From Microbacterium commune (GTDB lineage Bacteria; Actinomycetota; Actinomycetes; Actinomycetales; Microbacteriaceae), in contig NZ_JACSPX010000001.1 of assembly GCF_014836945.1 (NCBI RefSeq), forward strand, positions 1,047,727-1,111,726: a DNA stretch of 64,000 bases, read 5' to 3'. The notes beneath the pieces were generated by a model. That model worked only from the letters and a program-made list of their open reading frames with translations, was not told the DNA's origin and did not search any database. Position numbers and translations under genes: made by a program. This document shows positions 17,103-25,688 of the stretch, one piece after another (positions within the stretch are counted from its first letter, which is position 1; each line of letters starts with the position of its first letter).

Positions 17103-18145
17103 GCCGGGTCATCGTCCTGTCCGGCGGCGACAGCACCGAGCACGAGGTCTCGCTGGCATCCGGCGCCGACGTCGCGGAGTCCCTCTCCGCCCACCATCGC
17201 GTGATGCCGATCCGGATCGATCGAGGGGGCATGTGGTGGATGGAGGGCATGGACACCGCCTTCACCGCCGCCGACATCCTCGACGAGCTCGAACCCGACG
17301 ACGTCGTCTTCCCCGTGCTGCACGGTGGGTGGGGCGAGAACGGCGGGCTGCAGCACGAGCTCGAGATCAGAGGCATCCGCCATGTCGGATGCTCTGCGGC
17401 CGCCTGCCGGATCGGCATGTCGAAGCTCGCCACGGCGCGCGCAGCCGCCCGCCGCGGCGTGCCGACGATCCCCACCAGGGTGCTGCACCGGTCGTCGTAT
17501 CTCGCCGACCCCGATCTGCTCACCTCCGCTCTCGCCCGCGTCGCGAACTGGCCGTTGATCGTGAAGCCCGATGCGGGCGGATCGAGCGTGGGAGTCGCCG
17601 TGGTGTCGTCACTGCACGAGCTGCGGGCAGCGCTCGGGGTCGCCTTCGCGCTCGACCCGGTGGTGCTTCTGCAGCCGCTGGTCCGCGGAGCCGAGGTGAG
17701 CGTCGGGGTGTGGAGCGGAAGCACCCACGGGTTGCAGGCCACCGGCGGCTCCCTTGTGCACCTGCCCGACGGGGAGACCGCGTTCAGCTACGACCACAAG
17801 TACGCCGGCGCGGGCGGCTGGCTGGAGATCCCCGCCGCATTCCCTGCGCCGATCCTGCGCGACCTGCAGGCCGGGGCGCTGCGCGTCGCCGAAGCGGTGG
17901 GCGTGGAGGGGCTGGCCAGGATCGACTTCTTCGTGACGGCCGACGGGGTCGTCCTCAACGAGATCAACACGATGCCCGGGCTGCGACGCGAATCCCACTT
18001 CCCCCGCCTGGTCAGGGCGGCGGGCACTCAATACGACGAGCTGCTCGACTCGCTCGTGCGCCGAGCAGCTCGGGCCCCCGGGCGCGTCGGCGGCGATCGA
18101 CGAACCGGCCTCGGCATCCGCACGGCGCGTACGATCGGGGCATGA
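17099..18145 (+). CDS. D-alanine--D-alanine ligase family (ATP-grasp)
   Basis: A 348-residue ATP-grasp ligase. The N-terminal line VIVLSGGDSTEHEVSLASG is the family signature. LHGGWGENGGLQ replaces the common HGxxGEDG. The ATP-binding segment is VKPDAGGSSVGVAV near residue 155, the omega-loop is FSYDHKYAGAGGW with the Tyr retained, and the metal/substrate motif is LNEINTMPGLRRESHF near residue 286. It makes a D-Ala-D-Ala or related depsi/dipeptide for peptidoglycan stems. The GTG start overlaps the racemase stop. No vanX- or vanY-like gene is adjacent, so a resistance role is unsupported. Confidence 0.87.
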   Translation: MSRVIVLSGGDSTEHEVSLASGADVAESLSAHHRVMPIRIDRGGMWWMEGMDTAFTAADILDELEPDDVVFPVLHGGWGENGGLQHELEIRGIRHVGCSAAACRIGMSKLATARAAARRGVPTIPTRVLHRSSYLADPDLLTSALARVANWPLIVKPDAGGSSVGVAVVSSLHELRAALGVAFALDPVVLLQPLVRGAEVSVGVWSGSTHGLQATGGSLVHLPDGETAFSYDHKYAGAGGWLEIPAAFPAPILRDLQAGALRVAEAVGVEGLARIDFFVTADGVVLNEINTMPGLRRESHFPRLVRAAGTQYDELLDSLVRRAARAPGRVGGDRRTGLGIRTARTIGA

Positions 18146-18525
18146 CGTCTCCCGCTCGCATGCTCGCCCGTATCGCCCTCGGCGGGTTCCTCACCTTCGC
18201 CGGGGTCAGCCACCTCACCGTCGCGCGCAAGGAGTTCCAGGCGCAGGTGCCTGATTGGGTGCCGGGCGATCCGGATGCCACGGTCGTGGCATCCGGTCTG
18301 GTCGAGGTCGGTCTCGGCACCGCGCTGCTGTTCGCGTGGCGCCGTCGACGGCTGGTCGGAGTGCTGACCGCCCTGTTCTTCGTCGCGATCTTCCCCGGCA
18401 ACGTGTCGCAGTGGACGCACCACCGTGACGGGTTCGGGCTCGACACCGACATGAAGCGCTTCGCGCGACTGTTCTTCCAGCCGGTGCTCGTGTGGCTCGC
18501 GCTGTGGAGCACCCGCCGCGGCTGA
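18142..18525 (+). CDS. DoxX-like membrane protein (copy 2)
   Basis: A 127-residue paralog of the protein at 14359-14739, with the same PDWVPGDPDATVVASGLVEV, FPGNVSQWTHH and C-terminal hydrophobic helix. The ATG at 18142 overlaps the ligase stop by four bases, so this copy is third in the racemase-ligase operon, whereas copy 1 stands alone. The duplication is clear at DNA level as well (gtgccgggcgatccggatgc in this copy). The function is unknown; the operon position hints at a cell-envelope link. Confidence 0.75.
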   Translation: MTSPARMLARIALGGFLTFAGVSHLTVARKEFQAQVPDWVPGDPDATVVASGLVEVGLGTALLFAWRRRRLVGVLTALFFVAIFPGNVSQWTHHRDGFGLDTDMKRFARLFFQPVLVWLALWSTRRG

Positions 18526-18546
18526 TCGAGCCCGCCCCTGATCCGG

Positions 18547-19527
18547 TCAGACGGTGAGGACGGCGGATTCGAGCCGCTGGTACGACGCCTCCATGCCGTC
18601 GGCCATTCCGGTGCCGAGGATCATGTCGCGGGTCTCCTTGTCGGGGTACTCGATGAGCACCGTGATCAGGGTCGCGCCGTCCTCCTCGTACAGGTTCAGG
18701 TCGTTCAGCGTCTCGGGGCCGTCGGTGCCCTGCATCCGCTCGGTCGTCACCGCGCGGCGCGGGGCGTCGACGAGCAGCGTCTCGCCTTCGAAGCCGAACG
18801 GCTCGCCCTCGGTGTCACCGATGGGTGCCCACGAGTTGCGGTAGCTCTCGCCTGGTTCGTTTCCGACGGTGCACTCCGTCATCTCCCAGCCGTCGGGGCC
18901 CAGCATCCACTGTCTGATGAGACCGGGCTCGGTGTGCGCTCGCCAGACCAGCTCGCGCGGGCCCTCCACGAGGCGGGTGATCCGCACGTGGGTGTCGTCG
19001 AGCAGCTCAACACGCGTGCCCTTGCCCTGGGCGTAGTCGCGCAGGTCCTGCAGCACGGCATCCAGCTGCGACATCGCCATGCGGGTGCCCTCGACGGCGC
19101 CCATCGCGACGATCTGCTCGAGCGCTTCGAGCGAGACGAAGTGGCTGGTGTTGCGCATCCGGGTGCCGGTGGCGGTGGGCTCGAAGGTGAACTCCATGCG
19201 CATCGCGGGAAGGTCGTCGTTCGGGTTGCCCTGCTCGTCGGCGAAGCCGTCGAGTACCTCGAAGCGGTGCGGCTGCTCGATGGCGAGGAACTCCCAGTAC
19301 CCCGACGCCTTCTCGCCGCGCGGTCCGTGCATCGTGTAGGTGGCGCGTCCGCCGACCTCGTGGTTCCACGACGTGAAGGTCGCCGGCCAGCTCGGCGGGC
19401 CCCAGAACCGGCCGAGCTGCTCGGGGTCGCTGTAGGCGGCCCAGACGCGCTCGACGGGTGCGGCGAGATCGGCGATCACGGTCATCGTCAGGCTCTCGTG
19501 GTCGGTGATGATGTCGGTGACAGGCAT
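18547..19527 (-). CDS. SRPBCC (AHSA1-like) protein with two tandem domains
   Basis: A 326-residue protein. Two START/AHSA1-like halves each begin with a characteristic line: DLAAPVERVWAAYSDPEQLGRFW (~20-42) and RLVEGPRELVWRAHTEPGLI (~195-214). The start is the ATG at 19527, preceded by aaggag six bases upstream, rather than the ATG five codons earlier, which lies at that ribosome site. It follows an ArsR-type regulator with a one-base gap. ArsR-AHSA1 pairs are common in actinobacteria; the ligand is unknown. Confidence 0.85.
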   Translation of the reverse strand: MPVTDIITDHESLTMTVIADLAAPVERVWAAYSDPEQLGRFWGPPSWPATFTSWNHEVGGRATYTMHGPRGEKASGYWEFLAIEQPHRFEVLDGFADEQGNPNDDLPAMRMEFTFEPTATGTRMRNTSHFVSLEALEQIVAMGAVEGTRMAMSQLDAVLQDLRDYAQGKGTRVELLDDTHVRITRLVEGPRELVWRAHTEPGLIRQWMLGPDGWEMTECTVGNEPGESYRNSWAPIGDTEGEPFGFEGETLLVDAPRRAVTTERMQGTDGPETLNDLNLYEEDGATLITVLIEYPDKETRDMILGTGMADGMEASYQRLESAVLTV

Positions 19528-19528
19528 T

Positions 19529-19906
19529 TCAGACTCCTTCATTGGATTCGTCCGAGTCGGCCGAGTCAGTCGGCTTCTCGGCCAGCAGGTCATCGAGCCG
19601 GGCGATGCGTGCCCGCCACAGCTCTTCGTATCGGGCGAGGAGCGCCCGCGCACGGGCGATCATCTCGGGGTTCGCGCGGACGAGCCGCTCGCGTCCCTCG
19701 GCGCGCTTGACGATGAGGCCGGCCTCTTCGAGGACGGCGACATGCTTCTGCACCGCCGCGAACGACATCTCGTAGTCGCCCGCGAGGGTGGAGACGGAGC
19801 ACTCGCGCTCGATCGTCCGGCGCAGGATGTCGCGCCGGGTCGAGATCGCGAGCGCATGGAACACACGGTCGATCTCCGCTTCGCTGAACTCTGTTCGTAC
19901 AACCAT
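19529..19906 (-). CDS. ArsR-family winged-helix transcriptional regulator
   Basis: A 125-residue repressor-type protein. The winged helix runs from IDRVFHALAISTRRDILRRT through STLAGDYEMSFAAVQKHVAV to the wing EEAGLIVKRAEGRERL. No cysteine or histidine metal site is visible, so it is the non-metal ArsR subtype often paired with SRPBCC proteins. Two abutting perfect palindromes overlap and precede its start codon, consistent with autorepression of the two-gene operon. The C-terminal tail is acidic and Ser-rich. Confidence 0.88.
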   Translation of the reverse strand: MVVRTEFSEAEIDRVFHALAISTRRDILRRTIERECSVSTLAGDYEMSFAAVQKHVAVLEEAGLIVKRAEGRERLVRANPEMIARARALLARYEELWRARIARLDDLLAEKPTDSADSDESNEGV

Positions 19907-19927
19907 TTGGTTGCACGTTAGAACGTG
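19900..19927. promoter_or_regulatory. Two abutting 14-bp palindromes, probable operator of the ArsR gene
   Basis: CAACCA-tt-TGGTTG (19900-19913) is followed without a gap by CACGTT-ag-AACGTG (19914-19927). Both are perfect 6-2-6 inverted repeats. The first contains the regulator's ATG. Their position directly at the start of an ArsR gene makes them good autoregulatory operator candidates. The -35/-10 boxes are not clear. Confidence 0.65.
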
Positions 19928-20082
19928 TGGATGCCCGTGTCAAGAACTTCTTCCTCGCTGCGCGACTCCCAGCCTGCCGATAAGACCGGTCAATATCCTT
20001 CGAGTGCCCACCCGTGCCCTACAGAAAGAACACCCGTGAGCACTTCGCGAACCTCCCCCGATCAGGAGGGTCGATCTTCCGG

Positions 20083-20103
20083 CCCCCTCGCTGAGAGAGG
20101 GGG
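20083..20103 (+). promoter_or_regulatory. Stable hairpin in the leader of the CNNM/CorC operon
   Basis: CCCCCTC, a 7-base loop, and GAGGGGG form a perfect 7-bp stem ending nine bases before the ATG at 20113, so it would cover or abut the ribosome site. A second pairing (cctcc at 20052-20056 with ggagg at 20065-20069) lies just upstream. This could control translation of the transporter genes, perhaps as an ion-responsive leader. I do not recognise a known riboswitch class. Confidence 0.45.
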
Positions 20104-20112
20104 TGATCCGGA

Positions 20113-21504
20113 ATGCTGACCGCAGCGCTGACGCTGCTGGTCGGAATCCTTCTGACGTTGGCGATCATCGCCGCCTGCGGCTTCTTCGTGGCGCAGGAGT
20201 TCGCATACATGTCGGTCGACCGCTCGCGGCTGGCGGCGAAGGCGGAGAAGGGCGATGCGCAGGCAAAACGCGTCCTCGCCATCACGAAGCGCACGTCGTT
20301 CATGCTGTCGGGCGCCCAGCTGGGCATCACCGTGACCGGTCTGCTGATCGGGTATGTCGCCGAGCCTCTCATCGGCGAGTCCATCGGCACCCTGCTCGGC
20401 GGTGTGGGACTCGAGCCCGCGGCATCCGTCGCGATCGGAACGATCGGCGCACTGCTGCTCGCCACGATCGTCACGATGATCTTCGGCGAGCTGTACCCGA
20501 AGAATCTCGCCATCGCGAATCCCGAGCCGCTGGCCAGGGCGCTGGCCGTTCCCACCCGCATCTACCTGCTGCTCTTCGGCTGGCTCATCACCGTCTTCGA
20601 CGTCGCCGCGAACGCGCTGCTGCGCCTGGTGCGCATCGAGCCCCTCGAAGACGTCGACGAGAGCGCAACCGCCCGTGACCTCGAGGCGATCATCGACGAG
20701 TCCCGCTCGAGCGGCGACCTGCCCGACGACCTGTCGACCATCATCGACCGCATCCTCGATTTCCCGCATCGGGATGTCGAGCACGCGATGGTTCCGCGGT
20801 CGCAGATCGACTCCATCCCGCCGCACACGACGGTGGCCGAAGTGCGGGCCCTGATGGCGACCGGTCACACCCGCTATCCGGTGATCGACGAGGAGAATGC
20901 CCCGATCGGCGTCGTCGAGCTCATCGACGTCCTGCGCGGCGGTCACGACGACGACACCCGGGTCGCATCGATCATGAGGGATGCCGTGGTGCTTCCGACC
21001 ACGATGCCGCTTCCGGCGGCGCTGCACCGGATGCGGCAGACCCGCAACGAGCTCGCCTGCGTCGTCGACGAGTACGGCAACTTCGACGGCATCCTCACCA
21101 TCGAGGACCTGACCGAGGAGGTCATCGGCGAGCTCTCCGATGAGCACGACCTGCCCTCACCCGGGGTCGTCACCGAGGGCGAGCATCACTGGACTCTGCC
21201 AGGCGACGTGCACCTCGACGAAGTCGAGCGATTGATCGGCCACGACCTCACGCACGACGACGACGAGACGATCGCGGGCCTCGTGATCCGCGAGCACGGC
21301 GATCTGCCGCCGGAGGGGACGGCGCTGCGCATCGACATCCCCGAGAAGGCGGCCGAGACGATTCAAGGCATCCGGATGCAGCGCTGGCTCGAGGTGCAGG
21401 TGATCGAAGTCGCCCGCCTTGTGCCCTCGCGTCTCGCGGTGCGCCTGCGAGAGATCGACCTCGACCTCGACCACGCCTCGACCGACGAGGAGGCCAGGTC
21501 ATGA
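20113..21504 (+). CDS. CNNM/CorC (HlyC) family membrane protein with CBS pair and CorC_HlyC domain
   Basis: A 463-residue protein. The DUF21 (CNNM) membrane domain occupies ~1-180, with FFVAQEFAYMSVDRSRL and ...IFGELYPKNLAIANPEP, the conserved E-x-x-P-K motif. A CBS pair spans ~215-335, with VPRSQIDSIPPHTTVAEV and CVVDEYGNFDGILTIEDL. The C-terminal CorC_HlyC domain follows to ~430 (DVHLDEVERLIGHDL). The family is linked to Mg2+ or other divalent-cation efflux and homeostasis. The next gene overlaps it as ATGA. A hairpin lies just before the start. Confidence 0.9.
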   Translation: MLTAALTLLVGILLTLAIIAACGFFVAQEFAYMSVDRSRLAAKAEKGDAQAKRVLAITKRTSFMLSGAQLGITVTGLLIGYVAEPLIGESIGTLLGGVGLEPAASVAIGTIGALLLATIVTMIFGELYPKNLAIANPEPLARALAVPTRIYLLLFGWLITVFDVAANALLRLVRIEPLEDVDESATARDLEAIIDESRSSGDLPDDLSTIIDRILDFPHRDVEHAMVPRSQIDSIPPHTTVAEVRALMATGHTRYPVIDEENAPIGVVELIDVLRGGHDDDTRVASIMRDAVVLPTTMPLPAALHRMRQTRNELACVVDEYGNFDGILTIEDLTEEVIGELSDEHDLPSPGVVTEGEHHWTLPGDVHLDEVERLIGHDLTHDDDETIAGLVIREHGDLPPEGTALRIDIPEKAAETIQGIRMQRWLEVQVIEVARLVPSRLAVRLREIDLDLDHASTDEEARS

Positions 21505-22496
21505 GCTGGTGGATGGTGACGATCATCACGGCCGCCCTGATCGTCGCGAGCGCGTTCTTCGTGATCGTGGAGTTCGCGTTGCTGGCCGCCCGCCGGCACC
21601 GCCTGGAGGAAGAGGCCGAGCGCAGCGCGTCGGCGCGCGCCGCGCTGCGCAGCGTGAACGAACTCACGGTCATGCTCGCATTCGCCCAGCTGGGCATCAC
21701 CGCCTGCACGTTCGCGCTGGGTGCGATCACCAAGCCGGCGATCGACTACGCCCTCGCTCCGCTGCTGGAGCGATGGGGGCTGTCGTATATGCTCGCCGAC
21801 ATCATCGCGTTCATGCTCGCGCTGATCGTGGTCACCTTCCTGCATCTGGTGATCGGCGAGATGGCGCCCAAGTCGTGGGCGATCGCCCATCCGGAGACCG
21901 CGGCGAAGGCGACCGGCATCACGGCGCGCGCGCTCACCTGGCCGCTTCGTCCCCTCCTTCTGTGGATCAACCGCATCGCGAATCGGCTCGTGAAGGCATC
22001 CGGCGTCGAGCCGGTCGAGAAGGCTGCGGCCGGTGGTCAGGATGCCGACACGATCCGCAAGCTGGTCACTCACTCGCAGGCAGCCGGAACGCTCGAGGGC
22101 CAGTACTCCGAGCCGATCGCCAGCGTGATCGACCTGAGCGCCCTGCGCGTCGGCGACGTCGTCCGATCCGACCGCTCACCGACCTCCGTTCCCGCGACGG
22201 CGACCGTCGCCGAGGTGCAGGCCGTCGCGGCCGAGTCCGGCCATCTGCGCATCCTCGTGGGCGAGGGGCCGTCCTCGCGGGTCGTTCACGTTCGCGACAC
22301 CCTCTCCGTGCCCGTGCTGACGAGCGCCGATGCCATCGCCCGCGACGCGCTCGTGCTCGCGCCGTCTGCGTCGGCGTACGACGCGCTGGCGCAGATGCGC
22401 CGCGATCGCGTGCAGTTGGCGACCGTGGTCGACGGGGGCCGCCTGCTGGGCGTGGTCACCCTCGACGACCTGCTGCGGGAGGTCCTGCCCGCCTGA
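21501..22496 (+). CDS. CNNM family membrane protein, short form without CorC domain
   Basis: A 331-residue second CNNM protein, coupled to the first by an ATGA overlap. The DUF21 membrane domain shows FFVIVEFALLAARRHRLEEE and IGEMAPKSWAIAHPE. A degenerate CBS pair follows (VVRSDRSPTSVPATATVAEV ... LATVVDGGRLLGVVTLDDLL). The protein stops there, so the CorC_HlyC domain present in its partner is absent. Tandem long/short CNNM pairs are common in actinobacteria and may form hetero-dimers. Confidence 0.88.
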   Translation: MSWWMVTIITAALIVASAFFVIVEFALLAARRHRLEEEAERSASARAALRSVNELTVMLAFAQLGITACTFALGAITKPAIDYALAPLLERWGLSYMLADIIAFMLALIVVTFLHLVIGEMAPKSWAIAHPETAAKATGITARALTWPLRPLLLWINRIANRLVKASGVEPVEKAAAGGQDADTIRKLVTHSQAAGTLEGQYSEPIASVIDLSALRVGDVVRSDRSPTSVPATATVAEVQAVAAESGHLRILVGEGPSSRVVHVRDTLSVPVLTSADAIARDALVLAPSASAYDALAQMRRDRVQLATVVDGGRLLGVVTLDDLLREVLPA

Positions 22497-22534
22497 CATG
22501 GCTGCGACCGCACCGCACGCTGTCTTCGAAGCGC

Positions 22535-24193
22535 CTACCGCTTCCCGAAGATGGCGTGCAGCAGCGGCAGCACCGACGCGCACATCAGCCCGACGCCCCA
22601 CCCCGAGGCGGGCTCGAGCAGCAGCACGCCGCCGATCAGCATCCCGCCGAACAGCACGGCTGAGACGGCGCGGTACGCGACCCGGATGATCCGGTCGAGG
22701 CGCAGCTCGAGACTGGAGATGTCGAAGGTCAGCGATCCGGAGTCGAGGCGGTTCAGCGCCGCATCCACGCGGGCGGGCAGCCGCCACAGCGTGGCGGCGT
22801 TGGCCATCGTCTGATCGCGCATGTCCTGCATGAGGTTGCCGCTCTCGTCGCGCAGCAGCTTGGTGGCATACGGCTCGACGGGCTCCCAGATGTTGAACGC
22901 CGGATCGAGCGCGCTGCACATGCCCGAGGTGAGCGACACCGCACGCAGAAGCAGCAGCAGCTTCTCGGGGAACTGCACGGGCAGCGACCGCACGGTCTCG
23001 CCGAACTCCAACCCGAACCGCTGCAGCTCGCGCGGGTCGACGTCGCGCAGTTCGTTGAAGCCCATGCCGCCGAACCGCGCGAACAGCACGGTGAGGGCGC
23101 GCTCGAGCTCGACGGTGTTCGTCGAGGGCAGCAGCACGCCGATCTGCTGCGCGGCGACGATCATGCCGTGGCTGTCGCGGGCCGCGACAGCGATGACGAG
23201 GGTGCGCAGGCCCGCCCGGATGCCGTCGGGCACCTCAGCCATCATCCCGAAGTCGATGAAGGTCAAGCGCCAGTCGCCGTCGTCGAGGGGTGTCACGAAG
23301 ACGTTGCCCGGATGCGGGTCGGCGTGCACGAACGAGTGGGTGAAGACCTGGTCGAGCATCACTTGGGCGAACACGTGGGCGACGTCGGCGGGCTCGATCC
23401 CGGCCGCGCGCAACGCCGCGGTGTCGCTGATCTTGATCGCCGTGACGTCTTCGAGCGTGAGCACGCGGCGCGTCGAACGCTCCCAGACCACGGCGGGCGC
23501 GCCTACTCGGGCATCCGCAGCGAAATCCGACGCGAAGCGCTCGGCGCTGGCCGCCTCGTGCAGGTAGTCGATCTCCTCGTGGCAGGTCGCGGCGAACTCC
23601 TCGACGAGCGCGGGCGCATCGACGCGCGACGACACCGCACGCACGCGCGACGCCCAGCGCGACACCCGGCGCAGCGCCGCGAGATCGACCGCGACGATCT
23701 CGTCGATGCCGGGGCGCTGCACTTTGACGATCACGCGCTCGAGGCCGGTGTCGGCCGCGTCAGCCGCCGACAGGGTGGCGCGATGCGCCTGGCCGAGGGA
23801 TGCCGCCGCGACAGGCACCGGGTCGAAGGACGCGAACGCCTGAGCCAGGGGCATCCCGAGTTCCGCCTCGGCAGCTGCACGGATGTCGTCGAACCGCTCG
23901 GCGGGCACCTCGTCCTGCAGGTCGGCGAGCTCGGCGGTGATCTCGGGCGGCAGCACGTCGAGGCGCGACGACATGAACTGGCCGACCTTGATCATGAGCC
24001 CGCCGAGCTCCACGGCGAGCGCGCGGAACCGCCTGGCTAGCCGCAGCATCCGGGCATCCCGCGTGCGATCGGCGACGCGAGCGAGCCCGAAGCGCGGCAG
24101 CACGAGCTCGAACCACCAGATCTGCGCGAACGCGCGTGCCGCGAAGCGCAGGATCCGGCGATAGCGAGCGCGGTGGTAGCGGGTCTCGTGCAC
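22535..24193 (-). CDS. AarF/UbiB (ABC1) atypical kinase family protein
   Basis: A 552-residue ABC1 kinase. The family-specific KxGQ motif is GLMIKVGQFMSSR, the Ala-rich loop VAAASLGQAHRA, the ATP lysine VIVKVQRPG, the catalytic loop SFVHADPHPGNVF and the metal motif FIDFGMMAEV. Two hydrophobic segments near the C-terminus (VLFGGMLIGGVLLL and GVGLMCASVLPLL) form a membrane anchor. The family supports quinone or lipid metabolism by ATPase activity. I chose the GTG at 24193 because aaggag lies eight bases upstream; a GTG at 24220 would overlap the PadR stop by four bases. It is co-transcribed with the PadR gene. Confidence 0.9.
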   Translation of the reverse strand: MHETRYHRARYRRILRFAARAFAQIWWFELVLPRFGLARVADRTRDARMLRLARRFRALAVELGGLMIKVGQFMSSRLDVLPPEITAELADLQDEVPAERFDDIRAAAEAELGMPLAQAFASFDPVPVAAASLGQAHRATLSAADAADTGLERVIVKVQRPGIDEIVAVDLAALRRVSRWASRVRAVSSRVDAPALVEEFAATCHEEIDYLHEAASAERFASDFAADARVGAPAVVWERSTRRVLTLEDVTAIKISDTAALRAAGIEPADVAHVFAQVMLDQVFTHSFVHADPHPGNVFVTPLDDGDWRLTFIDFGMMAEVPDGIRAGLRTLVIAVAARDSHGMIVAAQQIGVLLPSTNTVELERALTVLFARFGGMGFNELRDVDPRELQRFGLEFGETVRSLPVQFPEKLLLLLRAVSLTSGMCSALDPAFNIWEPVEPYATKLLRDESGNLMQDMRDQTMANAATLWRLPARVDAALNRLDSGSLTFDISSLELRLDRIIRVAYRAVSAVLFGGMLIGGVLLLEPASGWGVGLMCASVLPLLHAIFGKR

Positions 24194-24216
24194 TGCCGAG
24201 ACTCCTTCCCGCGAGA

Positions 24217-24795
24217 TCACCCCTCGGCGAGGATCGCGTACAGCCTACGCCGGGCGTCTTCGAGGATCTCGACGCCCTCCTTCACCTGCTCGGGTGTGCC
24301 GGTGCGACCCAGCTGCGCGGCCGCGCTGGCGAGCTCCATCCCCGCCTTCGGCAGGCCGCCGAGGTGGCTCGACCCGCTGCCACCACGCTGACCCGCACCC
24401 TCCCAGGGGGCCGGCTTCGCGGCCAGCGCCTCGGATTCGGCGATCCCGGCGTCGGTGAGCGAGTAGGTCTTGCGACCGCCCTGCTCGTCGGCGCTGATGA
24501 GACCCTCGTCGGCGAGCAGCTGCAGGGTCGGGTAGACCGAGCCCGCGCTGGGCTTCCACGCCCCGCCCGAGCGCTCGCTGATCTCGCTGATGATCTGGTA
24601 GCCGTGCATCGGCCGCTCGGCGAGCAGCGAGATGACCGCCGCGCGCACGTCACCTCGTGCCATGCGCGAGCCGCCGGTGCGCTGCTCGAATCCGCTGCGC
24701 AGCTGCTCGACGGCCTCCCACACACCGGCGAGCGGATTGCCCGCACCGTTGCTCGAGCCGAAGTTGAACCCACTGGAGGGGAACGATCCGTTCAT
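24217..24795 (-). CDS. PadR-family transcriptional regulator
   Basis: A 192-residue regulator. A Gly/Ser/Asn-rich N-terminal 30 residues precede the PadR winged helix: DVRAAVISLLAERPMHGYQI, KPSAGSVYPTLQLLADEGLI and GRKTYSLTDAG. The C-terminal helical region (EQVKEGVEILEDARRRLYAI) mediates dimerisation in the family. The ATG at 24795 has a strong Shine-Dalgarno (aggaggt). It heads an operon with the AarF gene, and an imperfect inverted repeat upstream may be its operator. Confidence 0.9.
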   Translation of the reverse strand: MNGSFPSSGFNFGSSNGAGNPLAGVWEAVEQLRSGFEQRTGGSRMARGDVRAAVISLLAERPMHGYQIISEISERSGGAWKPSAGSVYPTLQLLADEGLISADEQGGRKTYSLTDAGIAESEALAAKPAPWEGAGQRGGSGSSHLGGLPKAGMELASAAAQLGRTGTPEQVKEGVEILEDARRRLYAILAEG

Positions 24796-24821
24796 GATGA
24801 CCTCCTGTTGTTGAACGATGC

Positions 24822-24850
24822 TTAACGATATGTCGTTGAATGTCGTTCGG
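24822..24850. promoter_or_regulatory. Inverted and direct repeats upstream of padR
   Basis: TTAACGA-tatg-TCGTTGAA (24822-24840) is a near-perfect inverted repeat, and tgtcgtt recurs at 24831-24837 and 24841-24847, a 10-bp direct repeat. The region is AT-rich and lies 27-55 bases before the padR ATG. PadR proteins commonly bind such sites to repress their own gene. Confidence 0.55.
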
Positions 24851-24869
24851 CAAGAGGTTGTTCACCCGA

Positions 24870-25685
24870 TCAGACCTTGTCGGCTCCGACCCGCTCGGCG
24901 GCGAGCTCGGTCAGCTCGGCGGCCGCCTCGCGCAGCGCGCGCACCACCTCGACGACGGTCGCGTCGGTGATCCGCGCCGCAGGACCCGAGACCGACACGG
25001 CCGCAGGCTGCCCGAGCCCCTGCACAGAGACGGCGATGCAGCGCACGCCGACCTCCTGCTCGCTGTCGTCGGCGGCGAACCCTCGCCCGCGCGCGCGGCG
25101 CAGGTCGGTGATGAACGCCTCTTCGTCGGTGATCGTCTGCGGTGTGAAGCGCGGCAGACCGGTGCGGGTGATCAGTGCGCGCACCTGCCGCTCGGGCATG
25201 GTCGACAGCATCGCCTTGCCGACGCCGGTCGAGTGCGGCAGCACGCGGCGACCGATCTCGGTGAACATGCGCATGCGCTGGCGCGACGCGACCTGCCCGG
25301 CGTACAGCACGAGGTCACCGTCGAGCACGGCGAAGTTCGCCGTCTCGTGGAACCGGTCCTCGAGCCGGCGCAGCAGCGGCTGGGCGGCATCGGCAAGCGG
25401 CGGCACCGCGTGCCTGCCGAGTGAGATCAGGCTGGCGCCGAGTGCGTAGCGGCGGTCTTCGAGCTGACGCACATAGCCGAGGTGGTGCAGCGTGCCGAGC
25501 AGCCGGTGCGCCGTCGGCACCGCGAGTCCGGTCCGGCCGGCGATGGATGCCAGCGACGCCTCCCCTCCGGATGCCGACAGCGCCTCGAGAAGCGAGAAGG
25601 CGCGCGCCACGGATTGCACGGTTCCCGCCGGGGCCGCGCCGGTCGCCGGGGTGCGTGGGCCTGGGTTTGCAGCTGTTCCCTCCAT
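24870..25685 (-). CDS. IclR-family transcriptional regulator
   Basis: A 271-residue regulator (from ATG 25685). The N-terminal winged helix has VQSVARAFSLLEALSASGG and SIAGRTGLAVPTAHRLLGTL. The effector domain contains LPHSTGVGKAMLSTMPERQV, RGFAADDSEQEVGVRCIAV and VSVSGPAARI, standard IclR lines. Starts at 25694 and 25697 are also possible; none has a well-spaced ribosome site. It is divergent from glcG-glcB, so it probably controls glyoxylate/glycolate use; IclR itself regulates the glyoxylate shunt in enterobacteria. Confidence 0.9.
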   Translation of the reverse strand: MEGTAANPGPRTPATGAAPAGTVQSVARAFSLLEALSASGGEASLASIAGRTGLAVPTAHRLLGTLHHLGYVRQLEDRRYALGASLISLGRHAVPPLADAAQPLLRRLEDRFHETANFAVLDGDLVLYAGQVASRQRMRMFTEIGRRVLPHSTGVGKAMLSTMPERQVRALITRTGLPRFTPQTITDEEAFITDLRRARGRGFAADDSEQEVGVRCIAVSVQGLGQPAAVSVSGPAARITDATVVEVVRALREAAAELTELAAERVGADKV

Positions 25686-25688
25686 GAG

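Noticed and set aside
17099..18145. Vancomycin-resistance ligase
   Set aside because: The omega-loop keeps the Tyr of D-Ala-D-Ala-type enzymes and no vanX, vanY or vanRS gene is nearby.
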